This document shows positions 8,745-16,240 of a DNA stretch of 64,000 nt, piece after piece. The stretch is taken from positions 62,001-126,000 of the forward strand of contig NZ_JAFCKF010000004.1 in assembly GCF_018130545.1 (NCBI RefSeq), given 5' to 3'. This DNA comes from Bradyrhizobium tropiciagri (GTDB lineage Bacteria; Pseudomonadota; Alphaproteobacteria; Rhizobiales; Xanthobacteraceae). Positions within the stretch are counted from its first letter, which is position 1; every line of letters begins with the position of its first letter. The notes under the pieces were generated by a model. It ran no database searches. It had not been told where the DNA came from and worked only from the letters and a program-made list of their open reading frames with translations. The position numbers and the translations under genes were made by a program.

Positions 8745-8843
8745 GGGGTGTGTGCTCACAAAATCCGGAAGCTCCATGCCCCCGCGTTGGAGGTCTGCCA
8801 TATCCCTGATCACGGCGCGAAAGGCGTGCCCTTGAGGTCGCCG

Positions 8844-9575
8844 GTGGGATGGGAGGCGCTCGGACAGTGGGGTGACGACGCAACGCGCATCGAGCCGCTC
8901 TCCGGCGGGGTCGCCAACGACGTGTGGAGCGTCCGCGTCCATGGGCGCCTCGCCGTCGGTCGTCTCGGTGGCAGGAGCGACGCCGATCTCGCGTGGGAGA
9001 CCGGGCTCCTGCAATACCTCGACCGTGAAGGCCTGATCGTGCCGGTGCCGATCCCGACGACGGACGGCCGGCTGTTCGCCGACGGTCTTGTGGTGATGAC
9101 ATATTTGGAGGGCGAACCGCCCGAGACGGAAGCCGACTGGCGTCGCGTGGCCGACACGCTCCGCCGGCTGCATCTGATGACGCAGGGCTGGCCGCAGCGC
9201 CCGGGTTGGCGATCGTCGACCGATCTGCTGCACGCCGAGAGGGGAACGCGGATCGATCTCGGCGCGATGCCGCCCGAGGCCGTTGCGCGATGCCGGGTCG
9301 CCTGGGCGCGGCTCGTCGGACGTCAGACCTGCGTCGTCCACGGCGACCCCAACCCGCGCAACATCCGCATGACAGCGGATCGGGTCGCGCTGATCGACTG
9401 GGACGAGTCGCATGTCGACGTCCCCGATCTTGATCTGGCGCTGCCCCACAACGCCGCCGGTCTCGACGCCGGCGCGCATGACATCGCCGCGCAAGCATCG
9501 GCCGCATGGGAGGCCGCCGTCTGCTGGGACGACGCATTCGCGATCAAACGGCTTGCCCAGGTTCGTGCGGTCTGA
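8844..9575 (+). CDS. Aminoglycoside phosphotransferase-like kinase (APH family)
   Basis: A protein-kinase-fold small-molecule phosphotransferase of about 243 residues. It has the catalytic motif HGDPNPRN and the metal-binding IDWDE that define the APH/choline kinase superfamily, and an N-lobe with a glycine-rich GGVANDVW segment. The real substrate is unknown; resistance should not be assumed. I chose the GTG at 8844 because GAGG lies six bases upstream and the alignable domain starts there. A longer GTG start at 8748 would overlap the repeat element and adds residues without family character. Confidence 0.78.
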   Translation: MGWEALGQWGDDATRIEPLSGGVANDVWSVRVHGRLAVGRLGGRSDADLAWETGLLQYLDREGLIVPVPIPTTDGRLFADGLVVMTYLEGEPPETEADWRRVADTLRRLHLMTQGWPQRPGWRSSTDLLHAERGTRIDLGAMPPEAVARCRVAWARLVGRQTCVVHGDPNPRNIRMTADRVALIDWDESHVDVPDLDLALPHNAAGLDAGAHDIAAQASAAWEAAVCWDDAFAIKRLAQVRAV

Positions 9576-9710
9576 GCAGCCCACCCAATCCTACGGACTG
9601 GGCCCGCGATCGTGACGCGGCGGGTGCGACAAAACAACCCGACGGGCAACTCAGCAAAATGCGTCAAGGCCCCGCATCAAAAATGTTTCGCTTTATCAGA
9701 ATTGCAGCTC

Positions 9711-10075
9711 GGTGTATGGTCTGCCCGTCTCGCCCGATCGAGGGGCGCTTCGCGATCGTCACGAACGCGGGTCGAGATGCGGTGGACGCCGATTGCGCAG
9801 TCGACGAATGCGCATGATGCGGACGGTGAAATCGTGCAGGCCTGACGCCCTAGTGGTAGGTGTCCTCTCGCGAAACGCGCAAGCGTTTGGTGAAGGCGGT
9901 GACAACAAAGCCCAGTCTCGCCGGGGAGAGCACGTATAAGCCGTAAGCCATCGCGCAGGGAAAGCCGGATTGCTCCGGTTACACCTGTGGTCCTACCCCC
10001 GTGCTTTTCTACCCATTGCACGGGGCCCATGGGTGCGATCGGCACCCGGCTTTCCCTGCGCCCTCTGAGAGAGGA
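9711..10075. repeat. Long intergenic repeat element with a large hairpin
   Basis: This stretch carries wording I recognise as a dispersed Bradyrhizobium spacer repeat (GTATGGTCTGCCCGTCTCGC at its left end, GAGAGCACGTATAAGCCGTA in the middle). It contains a long inverted repeat, CGCAGGGAAAGCCGG (9954-9968) with CCGGCTTTCCCTGCG (10046-10060). Short open frames on both strands are artefacts of the repeat, and similar elements are often mis-annotated as hypothetical genes. The whole span 9576-10434 holds no gene that I can support. Confidence 0.7.
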
Positions 10076-10168
10076 GGGCGGAAAAGACCAGCAAAGCTCG
10101 GACAGATCATGTCGCGAGAACGTCGTTGCACATCCTCAGCGCTGTTTGACGATGCACGAGATTTACCC

Positions 10169-10322
10169 CCGTCATCCTGAGGTGCGAGCGCAGCGAGTCT
10201 CGAAGGATGCCCGGCCCGGCTGGTGGCCGCCGATCCTTCGAGGCTCGCCGAAGAGGCTCGCGCCTCAGGATGACGGAATTGACAGTTGCGCGGTGGTTAT
10301 GGGTCCCGGCCTTCGCCGGGAC
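10169..10322. repeat. CCGTCATCCTGAGG-type hairpin repeat followed by a GTCCCGGC hairpin
   Basis: Outer arms CCGTCATCCTGAGG (10169-10182) and CCTCAGGATGACGG (10263-10276) enclose inner copies of a GATCCTTCGAG/CTCGAAGGAT pair. The adjoining GTCCCGGC-cttc-GCCGGGAC hairpin (10303-10322) is the half element also seen near 4060. The same outer arms occur at 57260-57369 in this window, so this is a dispersed palindromic family. Confidence 0.75.
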
Positions 10323-10373
10323 GACGGGGTGGCACGCTTGTCCATCCAAACGATCCGGACGGCCCCAAAAACA

Positions 10374-10400
10374 AAAACGCCCCCGGGATGGAGGCGTTTT
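10374..10400 (-). terminator. Terminator of rpmE
   Basis: AAAACGCC (10374-10381) pairs with GGCGTTTT (10393-10400). Read on the minus strand the stem ends in a run of T, the form of an intrinsic terminator 35 bp after the rpmE stop codon. The A/T symmetry could allow it to work in both directions. Confidence 0.8.
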
Positions 10401-10434
10401 GCATTTGATCGCGAAGGGTATCCCGAAGCGGACT

Positions 10435-10662
10435 TTAGTCCTTCTTGAGGAAGCCCGAAAACTTCTTCTGGAAGCGCGAGACGCGGCCGCCGCGGTCCAT
10501 CAGCTGCTGGGTACCGCCGGTCCAGGCCGGGTGCGACTTGGGGTCGATGTCGAGGTTCAGCGTGTCGCCTTCCTTGCCCCAGGTCGAGCGGGTCAGGTAC
10601 TCGGTGCCGTCGGTCATGACGACCTTAATCGTATGATAATTCGGATGAATATCGGCTTTCAT
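10435..10662 (-). CDS. rpmE: 50S ribosomal protein L31
   Basis: A 75-residue ribosomal protein bL31 of the large subunit. It has the recognisable [10 protein letters not shown] start and the [23 protein letters not shown] core of the alphaproteobacterial form. It has no CxxC pairs, so this is the zinc-independent type. It is a single-gene unit ending at its own terminator and divergent from an ABC exporter gene. Confidence 0.96.
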   Translation of the reverse strand: MKADIHPNYHTIKVVMTDGTEYLTRSTWGKEGDTLNLDIDPKSHPAWTGGTQQLMDRGGRVSRFQKKFSGFLKKD

Positions 10663-10737
10663 GACAGTTCCTCTGGCGCGCCGGCGCCCATCTCAAGACA
10701 TTCAGGTACGGGATTTGGCCGGCTCTATAACGCATGG

Positions 10738-10769
10738 AGCCCCCCAAAACAAGCCAAGAAAGGGGGGCT
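10738..10769. promoter_or_regulatory. GC-rich stem-loop between rpmE and the ABC exporter
   Basis: AGCCCCCC (10738-10745) pairs perfectly with GGGGGGCT (10762-10769) around a 16-base A-rich loop, and a second palindrome GGGCTTAAGCCC overlaps its right arm. It lies 75 bp upstream of rpmE and 90 bp upstream of the exporter gene. No T-run follows on either strand, so a terminator is unlikely. It could be a leader structure of the rpmE mRNA, which is inference. Confidence 0.4.
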
Positions 10770-10858
10770 TAAGCCCATCACCGGATTGGGACTTTACCGG
10801 ATTTGCCAGCCGGGGGTCGGCGGGCCTATGTGGGGGGCGATAGAACCGGTCTAGATTG

Positions 10859-12715
10859 ATGAGCATAGCTGAACAGCTTGAGACCCCTCGAGGCAGCCAC
10901 GAGCCGCCGCGCGACGCATTGCTCGATGAGGAAGCCTTCATCGAGAGCCAGATCACGGAGCCGGCCAAGAACCGTGCCCGCTTGCGGCCGCTGCTTGCGC
11001 TGGCGCCCTATGTCGCGCGCTACAAGGGGCGGGCGATCCTCGCGCTGATCTCGCTGACCATTGCCGCGATCACCACGCTGATCGTGCCGGTCGCGGTGCG
11101 GCGGATGATCGACATGGGCTTCACGCCCGAAGGCATCGCGATGATCAACAGCTATTTCAGCGTGATGATCGCGGTTGTGGCGGTGCTCGCCTGTGCCAGC
11201 GCCTCGCGTTACTACCTCGTGATGACGATCGGCGAGCGCATCGTCGCCGATCTCCGCCGCGACGTGTTCGCGCACCTGATCTCGCTGTCGCCCGCGTTCT
11301 TCGATTCCGCACGGAGCGGCGAACTGGTGTCGCGGCTCACCGCCGATACCACGCAGATCAAGTCCGCGGTCGGCGCGTCGGTGTCGATCGCGCTGCGCAA
11401 TCTGATGCTGTTCTTCGGCGCCGCCGCGATGATGGTGATCACGAGCCCAAGGCTGTCCGGTTTCGTGCTGCTCGCGATTCCGATCATCGTGATTCCATTG
11501 GTCGCATTCGGCCGCTGGGTGCGGCGGCTGTCCCGTACCGCCCAGGACACGCTGGCCGATGCCAGCGCCTATGCAAGCGAGCTGGTCAACGCGATCCGGA
11601 CCGTGCAGGCCTATACCGGCGAGCGGCTCGCCCGGACGCGCTTTGCCGGCGAGGTCGAGCAGGCCTATCAGGCCGCGCGCAGCTCGACCAAGGCGCGCGC
11701 GGTGCTGACGCTGATCGTCATCTTCATCGTGTTCGCCAGCGTCGTCGTGATCCTGTGGGTCGGCTCGCATGACGTGCTGGTCGGCGCCATCAGCCCGGGC
11801 CGGCTCGGCCAGTTCATTCTCTATACGGCGTTCGCGGCGAGCGGCCTCGGCCAGCTCAGCGAGGTCTGGGGCGAGGTCTCGGCCGCGTCGGGGGCCGCCG
11901 AACGGCTGTTCGAGATCCTGCGCGTCAAGCCGCAGATCGCGGCCCCGGCTTCGCCGCGCGCGCTGCCGCAGCCGGCACGCGGCGATGTCGGCTTCGACGA
12001 TGTCAGCTTCGCCTATCCGACCCGGCCCAATGCGCTGGCGGTCGACGGCGTGTCGCTGAAGGTCGGTTCGGGTGAGAAGGTCGCGATCGTCGGCCCGTCC
12101 GGCGCCGGCAAGAGCACGCTGTTCCATTTGCTGCTGCGCTTCTACGATCCGAAATCGGGCACCATTTCGCTCGACGGCGTGCCGATCCGGCAGGCCGATC
12201 CAGCCGAGGTGCGGGCGCGGATCGCGCTGGTGCCGCAGGATTCCGTGGTGTTCGCCGCCTCTGCCCGCGAGAACATCCGGTTCGGCCGGCCCGATGCCAG
12301 CGATGCCGAGGTCGAGCGCGCCGCGGATCTCGCGCACGCCACCGAATTCCTGCGCCGGCTGCCTGAGGGGTTCGACGCTCAGCTCGGCGAGCGCGGCGTG
12401 ACGCTCTCAGGCGGCCAGCGCCAGCGCATCGCGATTGCCCGCGCGATCCTGCGCGACGCGCCGCTGCTGCTGCTCGATGAAGCGACCTCCGCGCTCGACG
12501 CCGAGAGCGAGACGCTGGTGCAGACAGCGCTCGAGGAATTGATGCGCCACCGCACCACGCTGGTGATCGCGCATCGCTTGGCGACCGTGCTGTCCTGCGA
12601 CCGTATCCTTGTCATGGATCAGGGCAAGATCGTCGAGCAGGGCACTCATACCGAGCTGGTCGCCGCGGGCGGCCTCTATGCGCGACTGGCGCGGCTGCAG
12701 TTCGAGGGGATTTGA
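10859..12715 (+). CDS. ABC-type exporter, fused membrane and ATPase domains
   Basis: A half-transporter of 618 residues that should work as a homodimer in the inner membrane. An N-terminal cytosolic tail of about 45 residues is followed by six membrane helices (about 50-330) and a full nucleotide-binding domain: Walker [10 protein letters not shown] at about residue 412, signature LSGGQRQR near 516, Walker [12 protein letters not shown], and H-loop IAHR. The architecture is that of MsbA/multidrug/lipid exporters; the substrate is not predictable. I chose the ATG at 10859 rather than the adjoining TTG at 10856. The gene is monocistronic, or reads into the small gene at 12868. Confidence 0.9.
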   Translation: MSIAEQLETPRGSHEPPRDALLDEEAFIESQITEPAKNRARLRPLLALAPYVARYKGRAILALISLTIAAITTLIVPVAVRRMIDMGFTPEGIAMINSYFSVMIAVVAVLACASASRYYLVMTIGERIVADLRRDVFAHLISLSPAFFDSARSGELVSRLTADTTQIKSAVGASVSIALRNLMLFFGAAAMMVITSPRLSGFVLLAIPIIVIPLVAFGRWVRRLSRTAQDTLADASAYASELVNAIRTVQAYTGERLARTRFAGEVEQAYQAARSSTKARAVLTLIVIFIVFASVVVILWVGSHDVLVGAISPGRLGQFILYTAFAASGLGQLSEVWGEVSAASGAAERLFEILRVKPQIAAPASPRALPQPARGDVGFDDVSFAYPTRPNALAVDGVSLKVGSGEKVAIVGPSGAGKSTLFHLLLRFYDPKSGTISLDGVPIRQADPAEVRARIALVPQDSVVFAASARENIRFGRPDASDAEVERAADLAHATEFLRRLPEGFDAQLGERGVTLSGGQRQRIAIARAILRDAPLLLLDEATSALDAESETLVQTALEELMRHRTTLVIAHRLATVLSCDRILVMDQGKIVEQGTHTELVAAGGLYARLARLQFEGI

Positions 12716-12867
12716 ACGAATTGGGACCCAGTGCGCTCCGCCTATGCGATCCTTATGCGATCGAGCGCAGGCTCCCCTCGAAAACCTATTCCCGCGCAAG
12801 GATAGTCGCGCCGCGCCTGATCTCCCTCGACAGCCGAAGGAGCGTTGGCGCGCGGGGTGCTCGACTG

Positions 12868-13272
12868 ATGCGCGAGGATGCGACCGAACCGGGGAGCAAG
12901 CTGCTCCGTGCCTGGCAGCTTGCCGTGCTGCGGTTCGCGGTGACGCGCGAGGACGACGATCGGATGCACGCGCTCGGTGTGGCCGGCGAGATCGACCGGC
13001 TGGGCGGCGCGGCCGGTGATGCCTTCCACTTCTTCCGCAGGACGACCGCGGAGCTGTGCGCGGCGATCTCCGGTCGGGGCGCGGATCAGGATGGCGTCGT
13101 CAGGCGATTCCTGGCGCAGATCGACCATGTCAGGCTCAGGCGCGCGGTCGACGCGGCGATCGCCAAGGACCGTGCCAAGGACTGTACGCCACCGAGCCTC
13201 GCGGCGGGCCGCATCAAGCCTAGCCCCGATCTCTGGCGCGGGCTGCCGTCGCGGCGCGCAACCGGAACGTAG
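12868..13272 (+). CDS. Small conserved protein of unknown function
   Basis: A reading frame of 134 residues starting with an ATG at 12868, 150 bp after the ABC exporter. The central part (LLRAWQLAVLRFAVTREDDDR, then GEIDRLG, HFFRRTTAELC and RFLAQIDHVRLRRAV) looks like a folded helical protein and resembles short proteins I recall from Bradyrhizobiaceae. No named domain is recognised and there is no signal peptide. The basic, Pro-rich last 30 residues look disordered. It could be cotranscribed with the exporter. Confidence 0.55.
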   Translation: MREDATEPGSKLLRAWQLAVLRFAVTREDDDRMHALGVAGEIDRLGGAAGDAFHFFRRTTAELCAAISGRGADQDGVVRRFLAQIDHVRLRRAVDAAIAKDRAKDCTPPSLAAGRIKPSPDLWRGLPSRRATGT

Positions 13273-13422
13273 GAGAGCCGCCGTGCAATCGCGATCACGT
13301 CGCGGCGGACATTCCGCCACAGCATGTCGCCACAACCCTGGCCCGGTTGCTGCGATGCCTGCGATGCGCTTCTCTGTGCCCGACGCGAGACCAGTCGGTT
13401 TCGGAATGCGGGGAGTGGCGAG

Positions 13423-14913
13423 ATGGTTGGTTTGGTGATCAGCGGCGGCCGGGTGGTGGATCCGGCCAGCGGGATGGACGCGATCGGCGACGTCGCTGTG
13501 GTCGACGGCAAGATCGCCGCTGTGGGCACTGGGCTCGGCGGCGCGGAGCGGCAGATCGACGCGACCGGGCTCGTGGTGGCGCCCGGCTTCATCGACCTGC
13601 ACGCGCACGGCCAGACCATTCCGGCCGATCGCATGCAGGCCTTCGACGGGGTGACGACGACGCTCGACCTCGAGGCCGGCGTGCTGCCGGTCGCATCCTG
13701 GTACAAGCGCCAGGCCGAGAAGGGGCGGGTGCTGAATTACGGCGCGGCGGCCAACTGGGCCTTCGCGCGGATCGGCGCGATGACCGGCTCGAATTCGGAA
13801 AGCTCGCTGGAATCGTTCGGCGCGGCGATGCGCGATCGCCGCTGGATCGAGAACGTCGCGACCGAAGGCGAGGTCGGCGGCATCCTCGAGCGTCTCGCCA
13901 ACGGGCTGAACGAGGGCGGCATCGGCATCGGCATCCTCAACGCCTATGCGCCGGGCGCCGGCGTGCAGGAACTGACCGCGGTGTGCCAGCTCGCGGCCAA
14001 TCACGCGGTGCCGACCTTCACCCACGTCGCCTACATGTCGCGCATCGACCCCGAGAGCGCCGCCGAGGCTTACATCCGTCTGATCGGCTATGCTGGCGCC
14101 ACCGGCGCGCATATGCACATCTGCCACTTCAACTCGTCGAGCAAGACGGACATCGAACGCTGTGTCGCGCTGATCGCCAAAGCGCAGGCGCAGGGCCTAC
14201 CGATCACGGTGGAAGCCTATCCGTACGGTACCGGCTCGACCGTGCTGGCGGCGACCTTTTTCAGCGATCCGAAATTCGAGGAGCGCAACGGCCTCGGCTA
14301 TGATTCCGTGCAGCGCGTGACCGACGGTCATCGCTTCGGCAGCCGCGAGGAGCTGCTGGCCGCGCAGGCCGAAGAGCCCTCCACGCTGGTGTTGTGGCAC
14401 GTGCTCGACATCGAGAACAACGCGCATCATCGCGATCTGCTCGACATGGCGGTGCTGTATCCGGGCGGCGCGATCGCCTCTGACGCGATGCCCTGGACGA
14501 CGTCGGACGGCCGTCCCTACAGCGGCGACGCCTGGCCGCTGCCTGACGATGCCACCTCGCATCCGCGCTCGGCGGGCTGCTTCACCCGCTTCATCCGCGA
14601 ATGGGTGCGTGAGCGCAAGAAAGTGTCGCTGCTCGAGGGCATCCGCAAATGTGCGCTCATCCCGGCCGAGATCCTGTCGGCGAGCACGCCGGCAATGCGC
14701 GCCAAGGGCAGGCTGCAAGTGGGTGCCGACGCCGATGTCGTGGTGTTCGACTACGAGACGCTGAGCGATCGCGCGACCTTCTCCGCGATGAACCGCCCGG
14801 CGGAAGGTGTGCGGCATCTTGTGGTCAGTGGCCAGCCGCTGATCAACGATGGCGTGCTCGATGTCGCGGCGCGTCCCGGCCGGCCGGTGCGCCGGCCCGT
14901 CACTGGAGGCTGA
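13423..14913 (+). CDS. Amidohydrolase, N-acyl-D-amino-acid deacylase type
   Basis: A metal-dependent hydrolase of 496 residues. It has the N-terminal beta-sandwich seen in D-aminoacylases and dihydroorotase relatives (ISGGRVVDPASGM), the metal-binding GFIDLHAHG near residues 54-62, further barrel motifs (HVAYMSR, HMHICHFNSSS), and the C-terminal return to the sandwich (GRLQVGADADVVVFD). It probably deacylates N-acyl-D-amino acids such as N-acyl-D-glutamate, but the substrate is uncertain. I chose the ATG at 13423 because of GGGGAG upstream. The stop codon is one base from the start of the COG0523 GTPase gene, so the two are translationally coupled. Confidence 0.83.
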   Translation: MVGLVISGGRVVDPASGMDAIGDVAVVDGKIAAVGTGLGGAERQIDATGLVVAPGFIDLHAHGQTIPADRMQAFDGVTTTLDLEAGVLPVASWYKRQAEKGRVLNYGAAANWAFARIGAMTGSNSESSLESFGAAMRDRRWIENVATEGEVGGILERLANGLNEGGIGIGILNAYAPGAGVQELTAVCQLAANHAVPTFTHVAYMSRIDPESAAEAYIRLIGYAGATGAHMHICHFNSSSKTDIERCVALIAKAQAQGLPITVEAYPYGTGSTVLAATFFSDPKFEERNGLGYDSVQRVTDGHRFGSREELLAAQAEEPSTLVLWHVLDIENNAHHRDLLDMAVLYPGGAIASDAMPWTTSDGRPYSGDAWPLPDDATSHPRSAGCFTRFIREWVRERKKVSLLEGIRKCALIPAEILSASTPAMRAKGRLQVGADADVVVFDYETLSDRATFSAMNRPAEGVRHLVVSGQPLINDGVLDVAARPGRPVRRPVTGG

Positions 14914-14914
14914 G

Positions 14915-15841
14915 GTGCCGGTCCCGATCCTGCTGGTCGCGGGCTTTCTCGGGGCGGGCAAGACCACGGTCGTCAACCATCTGCTGGCGCATGCGCAAGG
15001 CAAGCGCATCGCCGCCGTGGTCAACGATTTCGGCGCGATCAATATCGATGCCGAATTGATCGCCGGCGCCAGCGATGGCGTGGTCAGCCTGAGCAATGGC
15101 TGCATCTGCTGCACGCTGGAGGGTGATCTGCTGCGCACGCTCGCCAATTTACTGCGGCGTGATCCGCGTCCCGAGTTCATCGTGATCGAGACCAGCGGGA
15201 TCGCCGATCCCGCCGACATCGTGCGCAACCTGATGGATCCCGTGATTTGGAAGGAGGCGCCGCTGGAGACCGTGCTCTGCGTGGTCGACGCGACGCAGCC
15301 GGTGGCCGCACTGGACGATGCGCTGCTGCGCTCGCAGTTGCGGGCAGCCGATGTGGTGGCGCTGAGCAAGGTCGATCTCGCCGATGCAGCCGCGCAGACC
15401 GCGATCCGCGATGCCGTGCGCGCGGTGCGTCCCGCGGCCGTGGTGGTCGATGCCGTGCATGGCGAGGTGCCGACGGAGTTGCTGTTTCCGACCGACGTTG
15501 ATCATGTGCCGATGTCGCGTGAGACCCCGCCGCGCCGGCCGGCGTCGGACCGATTTGAAACCTTGAGCTGGACCTCGGAGCGGCCGGTGCGGCTGGCGCG
15601 CCTGCAGCAGGCGATCGGCAAACTGGCGCCGAAGCTGGCGCGGGCGAAGGGATTGTTCGAGACGGTCGAACAGCCCGGACGGCTGACGGTATTTCAACTC
15701 GCCGGCGGCCGCGCGACACTGGCTGCCGGCGGTGTGCCGACGCCCGGCGTGCCCCGCACGCGCATCGTGTTCATCGCCGAGATGGGCGCGTTGTCGCGTG
15801 ACGAGATCGACGCCGTCATGCAGAACTGTGTCGAAGCTTAG
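14915..15841 (+). CDS. COG0523 GTPase (CobW/YjiA/ZNG1-like metallochaperone)
   Basis: A G3E-family P-loop GTPase of 308 residues. It shows Walker A GFLGAGKTT near residues 9-17, the hallmark metal-binding GCICC at about residues 58-62, the switch ETSGIADP, and the guanine-specificity-like SKVD. A shorter C-terminal CobW_C domain follows. Members deliver or sense zinc, cobalt or other metals. The GTG start at 14915 has GGAGG six bases upstream and lies one base after the amidohydrolase stop, so a metal-delivery role for that metalloenzyme is plausible. A cobalamin riboswitch begins about 100 bp downstream but controls the next gene. Confidence 0.88.
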   Translation: MPVPILLVAGFLGAGKTTVVNHLLAHAQGKRIAAVVNDFGAINIDAELIAGASDGVVSLSNGCICCTLEGDLLRTLANLLRRDPRPEFIVIETSGIADPADIVRNLMDPVIWKEAPLETVLCVVDATQPVAALDDALLRSQLRAADVVALSKVDLADAAAQTAIRDAVRAVRPAAVVVDAVHGEVPTELLFPTDVDHVPMSRETPPRRPASDRFETLSWTSERPVRLARLQQAIGKLAPKLARAKGLFETVEQPGRLTVFQLAGGRATLAAGGVPTPGVPRTRIVFIAEMGALSRDEIDAVMQNCVEA

Positions 15842-15948
15842 TGAGGTATGTCGGCACTCATTTGTGACGTCGTGGCCACGCCCTCTCGCAAAGCACGTGT
15901 GCGACGCTCACGTCGAATTGACAGCTCCGCGTCGACCACCTATCGTTT

Positions 15949-16122
15949 TTGGCGACGGTTCCCTTCGGGGATCAAAAGGGAATGCGGTGCGAGGGTAACC
16001 CCAATGCCGCAGCTGTCCCCGCAACTGTAAACGGCGAGCCTTTCGTCAATTTGCCACTGGGCTGTTCAGTCCGGGAAGGCGTCGACAGGCGATGACCCGT
16101 GAGCCAGGAGACCTGCCGTCAG
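15949..16122 (+). promoter_or_regulatory. Cobalamin (B12) riboswitch
   Basis: The segment contains the conserved core of the cobalamin riboswitch class (Rfam RF00174). The landmarks are GGTGCGAGGGTAACCCCAAT (15976-15995), GCAGCTGTCCCCGCAACTGT with the conserved purine core (16009-16028), CCGGGAAGGCG (16071-16081), GATGACCCGTGAG (16091-16103), and the B12 box GAGCCAGGAGACCTGCC (16101-16117). It lies 120 bp before the TonB-dependent receptor start, so adenosylcobalamin should repress that gene. Boundaries are approximate. Confidence 0.95.
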
Positions 16123-16240
16123 TCGTGGTCACACGCGAGCACATCGGGCGGGGGCGTCCTGGTGGGATCGGAGCACTGCCTTGTGGGCAATGCGCCAGTC
16201 CGCGTTCGCGGTGACGTGCCACGTTACCGCGAGTCTTTTC

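Noticed and set aside
9612-10045. Short frames on both strands in the spacer after the kinase gene
   Set aside because: They fall inside a dispersed repeat element that is frequently mis-annotated as hypothetical genes.
10826-12337. 503-codon minus-strand frame opposite the ABC exporter
   Set aside because: Antisense shadow; the plus strand has all ABC motifs, while this frame is compositionally biased and has no similarity to a family.
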